From assembly GCA_000828075.3 (NCBI GenBank), contig JXCB02000027.1, positions 546,146 to 595,777 of the forward strand: DNA of 49,632 nucleotides. Direction: 5' to 3'. Shown piece after piece: positions 1-9,318 of this stretch (positions within the stretch are counted from its first letter, which is position 1; the number at the start of each line of letters is the position of its first letter). Made by a program: the position numbers and the translations under genes. This DNA is from Tolypothrix campylonemoides VB511288 (GTDB taxonomy: Bacteria; Cyanobacteriota; Cyanobacteriia; Cyanobacteriales; Nostocaceae). Below the pieces are notes generated by a model that did not search any database, was not told the DNA's origin, and saw only the letters and a program-made list of their open reading frames with translations.

Positions 1-54
1 GAACCCTAGATTTTCTATAGAACATAGTACTGGTAGATGCACCCTGATAACTGA

Positions 55-94
55 CACCCCTGGCTAGCTACTAGCTACTTGGGGTTTTTTATTT
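55..94 (+). terminator. Probable rho-independent terminator of an upstream gene
   Basis: The sequence ACCCC, then a GC/TA-rich stretch with GCTAGCTACTAGCTAC, then GGGG followed directly by TTTTTT, forms a hairpin ending in a U tract. No gene is visible between the window start and this site, so it probably closes a gene lying left of the window. Confidence 0.6.
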
Positions 95-213
95 TGAACA
101 AAATAACAGCAGCTACAATTCTTAATATTTTTTCTATAATTTTTTGCTTTGTATACTGCTATGTTGTTCTTTGAGCCAAAAGCTAGTGTTAGTAGCTAGA
201 GAGTTGCAGAGCC

Positions 214-540
214 ATGAATTTAGCTGTCATTAAGTTTTCTTCAGAAGACTGTGGTCTATGCCATAAGATGTCTTTCTATGACAAAAAGGTGGCTGAAGAG
301 CTGGGCTTGCAATTTATTGATGTCAAAATGCAGGATACAGCTACTTATCGTAAGTATCGTAAGATTCTGCTCACTCAGTATCCTGATAAATCAGAAATGG
401 GATGGCCTACCTACATTGTTTGTGATTCGCCAGAAGGAGAATTTCAGATTTTGGGTGAGGTTAAAGGTGGTCATCCCAAAGGGGAATTTAGAAGTCGCCT
501 GCAAGAAGTTCTGAATTCACAAGCGTCTAATCAGAACTAA
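214..540 (+). CDS. Thioredoxin-fold protein with a CGLC active site
   Basis: A 108-residue protein with a thioredoxin-like pattern: a first strand (LAVIKFSS), the redox motif C13-G-L-C16, a second strand (LQFIDVKM) and a cis-proline-type segment near residue 69 (GWPTYIV). It is about the length of a single thioredoxin domain but has CGLC rather than CGPC, so it may be a specialised thioredoxin or a reductase-like relative. There is no signal peptide, so it should be cytoplasmic. An insert of about 20 residues lies between the second strand and the cis-Pro region. Its 3' end overlaps the converging gene by 14 bases. Fold assignment is fairly sure; the substrate is unknown. Confidence 0.75.
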   Translation: MNLAVIKFSSEDCGLCHKMSFYDKKVAEELGLQFIDVKMQDTATYRKYRKILLTQYPDKSEMGWPTYIVCDSPEGEFQILGEVKGGHPKGEFRSRLQEVLNSQASNQN

Positions 541-760
541 GGACTTCAAAAGATTTGACTTCTAGCACTGGACCAATCATCGCAATGGTCATAACATCTT
601 CACGCACCTGTCCAGTGACTTTTGCTTTTTGTCCTTGTTTGAGTAAGCTTTTGTCAGATTTTTTAGAGATTTCATAGGTTACACCATCATCAGTAACTAA
701 CGCCCAAGCGCCAGTACCAATATCACGCCGTTCAACGGTACCTGTAACTGTAATGCTCAT
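527..760 (-). CDS. Small OB-fold-like protein of unknown function
   Basis: A 77-residue protein starting at the ATG whose complement is at 758-760 (MSITVTGTVERRD). The open frame runs upstream to 1012, but that part is read from tandem repeats and low-complexity DNA, so the inner start is preferred. The pattern of alternating strands (TVTGTVERRDIGTGAWALVT, GVTYEI, KAKVTGQVRED, VLEVKSFEVL) suggests a small beta barrel like those of OB-fold or single-domain bacterial BOF-type proteins. No catalytic motif is visible. It converges on the thioredoxin-like gene with a 14-base overlap of the 3' ends. Confidence 0.65.
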   Translation of the reverse strand: MSITVTGTVERRDIGTGAWALVTDDGVTYEISKKSDKSLLKQGQKAKVTGQVREDVMTIAMIGPVLEVKSFEVLSSD

Positions 761-778
761 ATTTAGTAACCTTCGGTG

Positions 779-840
779 TTGAGGGGATGAGGGGATGAGG
801 GAGTGAGGGAGTGAGGGAGTGAGGGAGTGAGGGAGGGAGG
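779..840. repeat. Octamer tandem repeat GGGAGTGA
   Basis: The stretch reads (GGGAGTGA) repeated about five times, preceded by GGGGATGA units and ending in GGGAGGGAGGC. Related CTCCCTCA tracts occur at about 3360-3402, 16489-16532 and 21020-21066, always between genes. This is a cyanobacterial short tandem repeat (STRR) class with no coding role seen. Confidence 0.8.
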
Positions 841-960
841 CAGAGACTCCTAATTTTGAATTTTGCGAAAAGTTGCCAGGAGGGTTTCCCTCCGTAGCAA
901 ACTTTTCAAGACGAATTTTGAATTTTGAATTGATTTCTCCCCCTACTTCCACATCTCTCG

Positions 961-2817
961 TTAGGCTGGTTGTTCTTCGTTTTTGACTGCTAAACGAGCT
1001 AAACCGAAACATAGCAGGGCATTAACGAGCAAGAACATACGAGCTAGGATACCACTGCCTAATCCCCAAACTGCGGGATCTGATACCGCGCTTACCACCA
1101 AACACGCTGCTACACCTAGCGATGAACCAATGGCAAACCACTTCCATTTAGGATTTCCTAGCAATAATGCCATTAATACCAAGGGAATCAGCACACTGGC
1201 AAACAGCGGATTAAAAGCATTTGTTCCTTGCAGCGTGTTTCCTAATTCTGGAATGGAACTGCCCAACAATCGGAAGGGCCATTGGGGAAGGTCAAAGATA
1301 AAGATTCCTTTGAGGGGGAATAATCCTGAACTACCAGCAATCAAACCGCAAGATAAAGTCCAGCCCCAGCTGAACGGAAAGTAAACCCGTAAAAACCAAG
1401 CCAGCGCATAGGAACCGAGGACCATCAAAATCTTGGGTAACAGCGCCACAGCACCGCCATCAATCCAAAAACCTGGGTTGAGATAGCCGTTATCCCGTAA
1501 CCAGCGGAAGAAATCTTGGAAACTGATTTGCCCTTGGGTAGCACGTTGTACTGCTGCATCTGCATTTAGTAGTCCAGCGCCATAGTAGTTCAAACCATCA
1601 TCTTGGACAGTTCGTGCTGACTGTTTCAGAACTTCGAGGATTTCATCTGGTTCTTTGACGCCAGAGGCTTTTACCAATGCAGCAACACCAGCAACGTGAG
1701 GCGCTGCCATGCTTGTACCTTGGAAGCCCATAAACACGTTTACACCCTTGTTTTCGGGGTCTATCGTTTCTTGGAGAATCTTGCCTGCATCACTGCCACC
1801 AGGGGCGGAGATATCTACTCCAGCACCAAAGTTAGAATAGGGTGCTCTTTCTCCATCTGGACCTAATGCGGAAACGCCAATAACATAGGGATAACGCGCT
1901 GGATAGGAAGCAGAATTTTGATTTTCATTACCTGCTGCGGCAATGATGACGACGCCTTTTCTATGGGCATATTCAATGGCGTCTTTCATCAGATGGCTTT
2001 CACCGCCACCGCCCAAGCTCATATTAATCACATCTGCGCCATTATCAGCAGCAAATTTAATCGCTTCGGCAATATCGGCAACAGTCCCGCCGCCATAATC
2101 GCTAAGTACCTTGAGAGGCATCAGCTTGGCTTCGTAGGCAATACCAGCTACGCCATAGCTGTTGTTCGTGGATTGGGCGATCGTACCAGCAACGTGGGTG
2201 CCGTGTCCGTTGTCGTCGTCAGCTTTTACTGTGTCGTTGACAAAGTCGTAGCCAGGGACAAATTCTGTCTCTACTAAATCACGGACGCGAGTAATACCAG
2301 TATCAATCACCGCAACCGTAATGTCTTTGCCTTTGGTTTGAGTCCACGCGCCTTCAATATTGATATTGTGCAGATTCCACTGCTTGCTGTAATAGGGATC
2401 GTTGGGACCTTTTAATGTCGGTTTCGCTTCGTCAGCCTCTTGTGAGGGCTGCAATAATTCTCCCAGCCAAGTCGCTTCACCTGGTTTTGGAATCTTGTAG
2501 ATATAATTTGGCTCAATAAAATCCATTGCTTGGGCAAATGGCGACTTTTTCAGTTCTTTGAGTCGCTGTTTATCGCCCTTGATGATGTAAACATTCTCCT
2601 TTTTGGAAAATTGATTATCTAATCGGGGAGTGACGTTGTACTGTTGAGCAATAGCTTCTAGATCCTGCTGCAATACCTCTTTGGGGAGATTTTCGCGGAA
2701 GTTTAGCACTATCGTCTCAAATTCCCCTTTGGCTGCCAGTCCCTGAAAATTAATAAAATTAAACAGGGCAACACCTAGCCCGATGACAAATAAGCAAAAT
2801 AATATTATCTTTCTCAT
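961..2817 (-). CDS. Membrane-anchored subtilisin-like serine protease (S8 family)
   Basis: A 618-residue protease. Residues about 3-28 form a signal peptide or signal anchor; residues 33-110 resemble an inhibitor_I9-like prodomain. The catalytic domain (about 145-425) has all residues: D172 in AVIDTGI, H205 in NGHGTHVAGT, oxyanion N297 in AAAGNEN and S369 in GTSMAAPHVAG. The C-terminal third is unusual: from about 452 to 612 it has four or five hydrophobic segments, so the protein is probably held in the membrane at both ends with the catalytic domain outside the cytoplasm. It is transcribed away from the small membrane protein at 2938. Substrate unknown. Confidence 0.9.
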   Translation of the reverse strand: MRKIILFCLFVIGLGVALFNFINFQGLAAKGEFETIVLNFRENLPKEVLQQDLEAIAQQYNVTPRLDNQFSKKENVYIIKGDKQRLKELKKSPFAQAMDFIEPNYIYKIPKPGEATWLGELLQPSQEADEAKPTLKGPNDPYYSKQWNLHNINIEGAWTQTKGKDITVAVIDTGITRVRDLVETEFVPGYDFVNDTVKADDDNGHGTHVAGTIAQSTNNSYGVAGIAYEAKLMPLKVLSDYGGGTVADIAEAIKFAADNGADVINMSLGGGGESHLMKDAIEYAHRKGVVIIAAAGNENQNSASYPARYPYVIGVSALGPDGERAPYSNFGAGVDISAPGGSDAGKILQETIDPENKGVNVFMGFQGTSMAAPHVAGVAALVKASGVKEPDEILEVLKQSARTVQDDGLNYYGAGLLNADAAVQRATQGQISFQDFFRWLRDNGYLNPGFWIDGGAVALLPKILMVLGSYALAWFLRVYFPFSWGWTLSCGLIAGSSGLFPLKGIFIFDLPQWPFRLLGSSIPELGNTLQGTNAFNPLFASVLIPLVLMALLLGNPKWKWFAIGSSLGVAACLVVSAVSDPAVWGLGSGILARMFLLVNALLCFGLARLAVKNEEQPA

Positions 2818-2937
2818 CTCAAACCATTAGCGCTTTTTGCCAGTTTGCTCACTACCATAACTCATACACGCCCCTTAGTGGTGCGTTTAGGAGTAAACTT
2901 ACGATTTTTACACAAAACTCAGGACACTTTTTCAACA

Positions 2938-3354
2938 ATGGAACGCGGTCTTTTATGGTTACCCTTGTTATTTGCATTTTTTTGGTTGGCTTGGCAAGGC
3001 TCGAAGGAGTATCAAAAAATTGAGGCATATCGCACTTGGGCAGAGCAATTTGAACGAGCTAAGTTTGATATCTATGCAGTTTTAGGTCAAAAAGGTAACA
3101 ATATAACTTGGGGCAAACCAACGCCAAAAGGTCCAATTAAGCTAGAAACTTTTTCTTTGCTTGATGTCCAACAAGTTCGCCTTTTAGTAGATGACAAACC
3201 AGTAGAGATAGAACAGCCGCCACAAAAAGGTCGTACTATCGAATTGGAATTTCTGTTTGCTGAAACAGGGAATTCAGTACGTGTTCCTTTTACAGAAATT
3301 CCCTTAGCTGCTGAATGGGGCAAGTTTTTGCAGTCATTAGTCATTAGTCATTAG
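2938..3354 (+). CDS. Membrane-anchored protein of unknown function
   Basis: A 138-residue protein starting at the ATG of MERGLLWLPLL. The open frame begins at 2845, but its first 31 residues do not look like a protein and the inner ATG puts a hydrophobic segment (about residues 3-20) at the N terminus as a signal anchor. The rest is a soluble domain with alternating strands and a motif around FSLLDVQQVRLLVDD. I do not recognise the family. It is divergent from the subtilase gene, separated by 120 bases that probably hold both promoters. Confidence 0.65.
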   Translation: MERGLLWLPLLFAFFWLAWQGSKEYQKIEAYRTWAEQFERAKFDIYAVLGQKGNNITWGKPTPKGPIKLETFSLLDVQQVRLLVDDKPVEIEQPPQKGRTIELEFLFAETGNSVRVPFTEIPLAAEWGKFLQSLVISH

Positions 3355-3359
3355 TTCTT

Positions 3360-3402
3360 TCCCTGCTCCCTCACTCCCTCCCTCCCTCACTCCCTCCCTT
3401 TT
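3360..3402. repeat. CTCCCTCA-type short tandem repeat
   Basis: An imperfect run of CTCCCTCA and CTCCCTCC units directly before thiD, complementary in sense to the 779-840 tract. It lies about 10 bases before the thiD start, so it may sit in the thiD leader. Confidence 0.7.
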
Positions 3403-3412
3403 GTGTTGAACT

Positions 3413-4240
3413 ATGAACGCCGAAACAACACCCAAAGTCCCTGTTGCTTTAACCATCGCTGGATCTGATAGCGGTGGTGGTGCAGGTATTCAAGCGGATT
3501 TACGCACTTTTGCTTTTCACTGCGTCCACGGTACAAGCGCTATTACCTGCGTCACCGCACAAAATACTTTGGGGGTTAACCGGGTTGATGCTATGCCACC
3601 AGAGGCTGTTGTGGCGCAAATTCGTGCGGTATATGAAGATATAGGTGTGCAAGCGGCGAAAACGGGAATGTTGTTAAATAAGGACATTATCGCTGCTGTT
3701 GCCGAACAGGTGAAAGCTTTAGAAATTCATAACTTAGTTGTTGATCCAGTGATGGTATCCCGCACGGGGGCGCAATTGATTGATGATGATGCCGTGAAAA
3801 GTCTCCGGAATCTCCTCATTCCCCTGGCAACTATCATTACACCAAACCGCTACGAAGCTCAGATTTTGAGCGGTTTACAAATTCACTCCTTGGATGATAT
3901 GAGAGCAGCCGCGCAAATCATTCACCAGAATACAAGGGCAAAGGTTGTTTTAGTCAAGGGTGGAGGTATGCAGGGAAGCGTGCGTGGCGTTGATATTTGG
4001 TTCGATGGGCATAAAATGGAAACTTTGACAACAAAACACGTAGATACAAAAAATTCTCATGGTACTGGTTGTACACTCTCAGCTGCGATCGCCGCTCATC
4101 TTGCACTCGGAACCGACTTGATCACAGCAGTGCGAAAGGCTAAGGAATATGTCACTTCTGGACTCTCCTACTCTCTTAATATTGGCAAAGGACAAGGTCC
4201 TGTGGGACACTTCTTTCCATTATTGATATCAGAGGAATGA
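3413..4240 (+). CDS. thiD: Bifunctional hydroxymethylpyrimidine / phosphomethylpyrimidine kinase
   Basis: ThiD phosphorylates HMP and then HMP-P to give the pyrimidine diphosphate used for thiamine synthesis. The 275-residue product has the family signatures: the substrate-binding SDSGGGAGIQADLRTF segment near residue 18, the VDPVMVS segment near 115, ITPNRYEA near 141, the VLVKGGG segment near 182 and the anion-hole/catalytic SHGTGCTLSAAIAA near 218. Length is normal for the family. It stands alone, about 17 kb from thiC, and no TPP riboswitch is visible upstream; the leader holds only a CTCCCTCA tract. Confidence 0.96.
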   Translation: MNAETTPKVPVALTIAGSDSGGGAGIQADLRTFAFHCVHGTSAITCVTAQNTLGVNRVDAMPPEAVVAQIRAVYEDIGVQAAKTGMLLNKDIIAAVAEQVKALEIHNLVVDPVMVSRTGAQLIDDDAVKSLRNLLIPLATIITPNRYEAQILSGLQIHSLDDMRAAAQIIHQNTRAKVVLVKGGGMQGSVRGVDIWFDGHKMETLTTKHVDTKNSHGTGCTLSAAIAAHLALGTDLITAVRKAKEYVTSGLSYSLNIGKGQGPVGHFFPLLISEE

Positions 4241-4514
4241 TATCAGGGGAACGTCAAGTGTAAGTCTGTACCAGATTCGTTCAGTAGTTAGGCAAGTTGC
4301 AGAATATCCTGAACTCCTTTTGTACCTAAACTTCCAGTGAACCTCATACTTTAGGAATAGATATTCTACTATTGATTAACTTGTATCTTTTTGCCCTAAA
4401 TTGTAAATTAATAATCTTTCCGCTATGCACACTTTTCTATTATTGTTGGGCATAGTTTCAGAGACTGCTAGTCTTTGATAGCAAATCCGCTTCGTTAACT
4501 TAAATTCTATTTTG

Positions 4515-5120
4515 ATGCCAATCCAGAAGATGCGAACAATCTCAGATTCTGTTCACAGCAGTACACCCGTAGGAAATACCCAAGCCTATTCTCCCTCTGT
4601 ACCCATCTCTGTTTATCGGGACTTGGCAACAGAGTTACATACTGTTCAAGCAAAGTTAGATAGTCTTACCGCCCAAAATCAACAACTCGTACAAGAAAAT
4701 CAATTACTTCGCCAAGAAATAAAGAAAGCTGTTGAGTCTGTTTTGCGCCTGCAAAAGTTGGTTGATTCACAACCACCAAAGGTTAGTTCTCACACAGCTT
4801 CTCAAGCTATACCTGATGATACTCAAACCAAACGACTAGTTACCCCAGTGTCTGCCAAAGAACAAGTTTTCCGTGGGCGTCCTTCCTCCACAGAACCTTC
4901 CCCAACACCTGTCTTTCCTCCAGAAATGGAAATTCCGAGTTCCATTCCCGAACCAGTGTTTATAGAAGAACAGGAAGTCAGTTATTATCCCTACAGGGAA
5001 TCACAGCCTTCGCAAATTAAAGGCTGGTGGTTAATAATAGCTATCTTGTTAATTATTGTTCTAGGTTTTAGTGCTGGGTATTTAGTTGTACGCCCCTTAT
5101 TGGAAAGGCATAGTCGTTAG
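4515..5120 (+). CDS. Coiled-coil protein with C-terminal membrane anchor, function unknown
   Basis: About 201 residues. A TTG codon directly precedes the ATG at 4515; the ATG is taken as start, with a second ATG five codons later as an alternative. Residues about 34-85 form a Gln/Leu/Glu-rich coiled coil (LTAQNQQLVQENQLLRQEI), followed by a Pro/Ser/Thr-rich linker (about 90-165) and one transmembrane helix near the C terminus (WWLIIAILLIIVLGFSAGYL) with a short basic tail. It is thus a tail-anchored protein with a cytoplasmic coiled coil. It lies upstream of glnB on the same strand, but the 350-base gap makes co-transcription uncertain. Confidence 0.75.
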   Translation: MPIQKMRTISDSVHSSTPVGNTQAYSPSVPISVYRDLATELHTVQAKLDSLTAQNQQLVQENQLLRQEIKKAVESVLRLQKLVDSQPPKVSSHTASQAIPDDTQTKRLVTPVSAKEQVFRGRPSSTEPSPTPVFPPEMEIPSSIPEPVFIEEQEVSYYPYRESQPSQIKGWWLIIAILLIIVLGFSAGYLVVRPLLERHSR

Positions 5121-5808
<688 letters not shown>

Positions 5809-5816
5809 TCGTTAAT

Positions 5817-5862
5817 CGTTAGTTGTTAGTGGTTAGTCAGAAATTCAACTAACAACTAACAA
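5817..5862. terminator. Inverted repeat between converging glnB and rdgB
   Basis: GTTAGTTGTTAGT is followed after about 15 bases by its near-complement ACTAACAACTAAC, giving an AT-rich hairpin between two converging genes; it overlaps the rdgB stop codon. It may work as a bidirectional terminator. The heptad-like TTAGTTG units also resemble STRR DNA. Confidence 0.5.
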
Positions 5863-6440
5863 TTAGTACTTTCTAAATGAGGCAACTTTTGAAGTAAAGC
5901 GGCAAAAGCTTTGCCTCGATGACTAACAGAACGCTTCGACTCTGGTGTCATCTGGGCAAATGTCAGCTGCATTTCGGGAACGTAAAAAATGGGATCGTAA
6001 CCGAAACCGCCACTACCACGAGGGGCATGGAGAATTTCGCCACGACAAACACCTTCTGATTCTAAAGCAATACTACCATCTGGAGAAGCGATCGCCACTG
6101 CACAAACAAATTGCGCTTGCCGATTTGGTGTATCGCCCAATTCGCTCAACAATCTGGCAATGCGATCGCTATCGGTTTTGCCATAACGTGCAGAATACAC
6201 TCCTGGTGCGCCACCAAGGGCATTGACTTGCAAGCCAGAATCATCAGCGATCGCCCAGTTTCCCGTTGCTTGTGCGACTTGGGATGCTTTTAAGCAGGCG
6301 TTGGCGGCAAAGGTGTCTCCCGTTTCTTCTATATCCAATTCTTCTGGTTTAAGGGTTAACTCCCAACCAGAATCAAGCAGGTAAGCTTGCATTTCCTTCA
6401 ACTTACCTGGATTTCCTGTGGCTACTACGAGTAATGTCAT
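5856..6440 (-). CDS. rdgB: XTP/dITP diphosphatase (HAM1/RdgB family)
   Basis: Hydrolyses non-canonical purine nucleoside triphosphates (XTP, dITP, ITP) to monophosphates, keeping them out of DNA and RNA. The 194-residue protein has the family motifs: nucleotide-binding VVATGNPGKLKEM at the N terminus, DDSGLQVNALGGAPGVYSAR with the catalytic acidic residues near 67, GFGYDPIF near 145 and SHRGKA near the C terminus. Length is normal. It converges on glnB. Its start is set at the ATG of MTLLVVATGN. Confidence 0.95.
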   Translation of the reverse strand: MTLLVVATGNPGKLKEMQAYLLDSGWELTLKPEELDIEETGDTFAANACLKASQVAQATGNWAIADDSGLQVNALGGAPGVYSARYGKTDSDRIARLLSELGDTPNRQAQFVCAVAIASPDGSIALESEGVCRGEILHAPRGSGGFGYDPIFYVPEMQLTFAQMTPESKRSVSHRGKAFAALLQKLPHLESTNC

Positions 6441-6512
6441 AAGTCAGTGAACAGTTAACAGTAGTCAGTGAACAGTTAACAGTTAACAGTTAACTGTGAT
6501 AACTGACAACTG
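6441..6512. repeat. Tandem repeat of CAGTTAA-type heptamers
   Basis: The 75-base gap between rdgB and the phosphohexomutase gene is almost wholly AGTCAGTGAACAGTTAACAGT-like units, with CAGTTAACAGTTAACAGTTAA in register. This is an STRR between two genes on the same strand; the last part (AACTGTGATAACTGACAACTG) adds an imperfect inverted copy. Confidence 0.75.
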
Positions 6513-6515
6513 ATA

Positions 6516-7955
6516 TTACTCTGCCCAGTCTTTCGCCCAAGCTAGAGTTTGATGCACTTGCTCTAGTGTAGGGGCTTCGCAGTACAAGCGTAAAACGGGT
6601 TCGGTACCGCTGAAACGAATCATTAACCAACTGTTGTCAGCTAGGCGGAACTTGTAGCCGTCAATTGTTTGGCAATCAATGACTGCTTTTCCTGCTATTT
6701 CTGTTAAAGGTTGGGTTTGGAGTTGTTGCAGAAGACGCGATCGCACTTCCATACTGGCAAGGGGTAAATCGATGCGATCGTATGCGGAAGTGAAACCTGT
6801 TTGTTCTTGCAAGTGGCGATAATAGTCGCCTAAATCCAGCCCAGATTCCACGATAGCTTCTAGTACATACAATGCCGACAGGAGTGCATCGCGTTCGGGA
6901 ATGTGGCTTCCATAGCCAATTCCTCCTGACTCTTCGCCGCCCAACAACACCTGAGTTTCTAGCATTCTGTCAGCGATGTACTTATAACCTACGGGTGTTT
7001 CAAAAACTGACAAGTTGTGCAGTGCTGCTACCTTGGGCATCAAGTCAGAACCACTCACAGTTTTGACAATTTCACCCTGAAAGCCGCGCCGTAAAGTTAA
7101 GTGGTCGATTAATATTGGGATTAAGGCTTGGGAACTGAGGAAGTTAACTTCTCCATCAACAGCGGCAATGCGATCGCTGTCTCCGTCAAACACCAAAGCC
7201 ACCGTTAAACCTGCTTGATTGGTTTCTCGGTGATTTCGCATCACTTCAAATAGATGCGAAAGATATTTAGGTAGTGGTTCGGGTGCGCCGCCACCAAACA
7301 GGGGGTCGCGATTGCTGTTAATTTCCTTAACCTCATTGCCGAGTAGCATCGCCAGTCCGCCAGCAGCAGCGCCATGCATAACATCGGCAAATACTGTGAG
7401 TTTACCTGTGCTTATCGCATCGCGGATTTTCGCTATGTTGACTTTGCCTTCTAAACCTTCACAATAACTGCGCCAAGGGTTAAATATCTCTATTTTGCCT
7501 GGGATTGACGCGGGGGGTAGTGCCTCTGCTGATAAAAGTGCTTCTATTTCTTGAGTGACTTCTGGCGGTACAGAACCACCAAAAGCGCTTTTGACTTTTA
7601 AGCCCAAATATTTACCAGGATTGTGACTAGCAGTAATAACCAGTGCGCCTAAAGCATTTTGTTGCTTTGCCGCCCAACTAAAAGCTGGGGTTGGGGCAAA
7701 GGTATCTGTCAGTAGTACATCAAACCCAGCGGCTGAGACAACCTCAGCAACTTTACGGGCAAAGTCTTCTGCCATAAATCGTCTGTCGTGTCCGACAACG
7801 ATTGTCCGGCTGCCTACTTTTTCTCCATATGTATTAAGTAACACTTTTGCGGCAAGTGGAGCGACCAAGGCTACACGTTCAAATGTGAACTCATCGCCAA
7901 TCACACCACGCCAGCCATCTGTACCAAACTTGATTGAGTTAGCTGCTACTGGCAT
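6516..7955 (-). CDS. Phosphoglucomutase/phosphomannomutase family protein
   Basis: An alpha-D-phosphohexomutase of 479 residues that interconverts hexose 1- and 6-phosphates. All four active-site signatures are present: the N-terminal KFGTDGWRG, the phosphoserine loop TASHNPGKY (near residue 110), the metal-binding DGDSDR (near 257) and the sugar-binding GGEESGG (near 342), with a C-terminal phosphate-binding loop RFSGTEP (near 448). The length fits the bacterial PMM/PGM type rather than the longer PgcA type. Substrate preference between glucose and mannose phosphates cannot be told from sequence. It follows rdgB's strand but is separated from it by STRR DNA. Confidence 0.92.
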   Translation of the reverse strand: MPVAANSIKFGTDGWRGVIGDEFTFERVALVAPLAAKVLLNTYGEKVGSRTIVVGHDRRFMAEDFARKVAEVVSAAGFDVLLTDTFAPTPAFSWAAKQQNALGALVITASHNPGKYLGLKVKSAFGGSVPPEVTQEIEALLSAEALPPASIPGKIEIFNPWRSYCEGLEGKVNIAKIRDAISTGKLTVFADVMHGAAAGGLAMLLGNEVKEINSNRDPLFGGGAPEPLPKYLSHLFEVMRNHRETNQAGLTVALVFDGDSDRIAAVDGEVNFLSSQALIPILIDHLTLRRGFQGEIVKTVSGSDLMPKVAALHNLSVFETPVGYKYIADRMLETQVLLGGEESGGIGYGSHIPERDALLSALYVLEAIVESGLDLGDYYRHLQEQTGFTSAYDRIDLPLASMEVRSRLLQQLQTQPLTEIAGKAVIDCQTIDGYKFRLADNSWLMIRFSGTEPVLRLYCEAPTLEQVHQTLAWAKDWAE

Positions 7956-8103
7956 TGAGGTATCCCTACTTCCTAACTGAGGATTCTAGCATTCACACAG
8001 GACACCCGGTAAAAAAGGCATCTAGTATACAAAATGTAACAGTAATACCACGTTATTGGTGACACATTAGCAGATGAATATGTTCCCTACTTAATACTAC
8101 TTA

Positions 8104-9051
8104 CTAAAGGAAAGCAAACTTATCTGTTGCCTCAATCAAAGCACTGCCAATTCCTGGTTCACTGATTGAATGTCCGGCATCAGGAACAACAACAAATTCT
8201 GCTTCCTGCCAAGCACGATGTAATTCCCAAGCTGATATCATCGGGCAAACAACATCATAACGTCCTTGAACAATCACAGCAGGTATATGGCGGATGCGGT
8301 CAACATTTAAAAGTAATTGATTTTCTGTTTCAAAAAATCCCTTATTCACAAAGTAATGACACTCAATTCGCGCAAATGCCTCTGCAAATTCATTTTCACC
8401 AAACTTTTGGATGAGTTGTGTGTCTACAAACAATCGACTTGTACTCGCTTCCCAAATTGACCAAGCACGCGCTGCTTCTAACCTAATTTGTGAATCTGGG
8501 CTAGTCAACCGTTTGTAATAAGCGCTGAGCAAATCGTCACGTTCAGCCAGTGGAATTGGTTTTAAATATTCTTCCCAAGTATCAGGAAAAATATAGCTAG
8601 CCCCTTCTTGGTAGAACCAGCGCAATTCTTTTTGCCTCAACATGAATATGCCGCGTAGAATAAGTCCGGTGCATGAACTGGGATGAGTTTGGCTGTAGGC
8701 TAATGATAAAGTACTGCCCCAACTGCCCCCAAAGACAACCCAATTTTCTATACCTAAATGCGATCGCAGCTTCTCAATATCACTGACCAAATCCCAAGTG
8801 GTGTTCTCGCGCAGTTCCGCATGAGGTGTACTTTGACCGCAACCGCGTTGGTCAAACATCACCAGACGCCATTTTTCTGGATGGAAATATTGTCGATAAA
8901 AAGGCGGACATCCACCACCAGGTCCTCCATGTAGCAAAACAATTGGCTTGCCTTGCGGGTTGCCTGATTCTTCAAAATGAATCGTGTGCAGGTCGGAAAC
9001 CTTAAGATTGCCTTGTTTGTAAGGTTCGATGGGTGGGTAGAGTTCTCGCAT
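8104..9051 (-). CDS. pip: Proline iminopeptidase (alpha/beta hydrolase, S33)
   Basis: Removes N-terminal proline from peptides. The open frame begins at 9093, but the ATG of MRELYPPIEPY gives a 315-residue protein, the normal family length, so that start is chosen. Seen: the oxyanion segment HGGPGGG at 41-47, the nucleophile S110 in GGSWGS, DQRGCGQS near 67 and the C-terminal GRYDVVCP and GHSISEPG segments carrying the Asp and His of the triad. No signal peptide. It is divergent from the GTPase gene at 9319. Confidence 0.94.
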   Translation of the reverse strand: MRELYPPIEPYKQGNLKVSDLHTIHFEESGNPQGKPIVLLHGGPGGGCPPFYRQYFHPEKWRLVMFDQRGCGQSTPHAELRENTTWDLVSDIEKLRSHLGIENWVVFGGSWGSTLSLAYSQTHPSSCTGLILRGIFMLRQKELRWFYQEGASYIFPDTWEEYLKPIPLAERDDLLSAYYKRLTSPDSQIRLEAARAWSIWEASTSRLFVDTQLIQKFGENEFAEAFARIECHYFVNKGFFETENQLLLNVDRIRHIPAVIVQGRYDVVCPMISAWELHRAWQEAEFVVVPDAGHSISEPGIGSALIEATDKFAFL

Positions 9052-9318
9052 TGTGCCTATTTTATCGCCTCGGTTGGGAAAATTGTATAACAAATGACTT
9101 TGGCATAGGTTATTTTTGAGGCGATAGCGCAGAGCGCAGCACCGCAGGCGATCGCATTGTAGATCTACCAGGAAACACGCGATTATGTCATTCTCAACCA
9201 GCGCTTACTGAGTACCGAACTTTGACCGGAATATCACTGTGTTAGGCAAGTAATATTTTTGGGAACAATATGTGAGATCAGGCTTTACTCACTCATTACT
9301 TCTCAGGAATGTTGCTTT

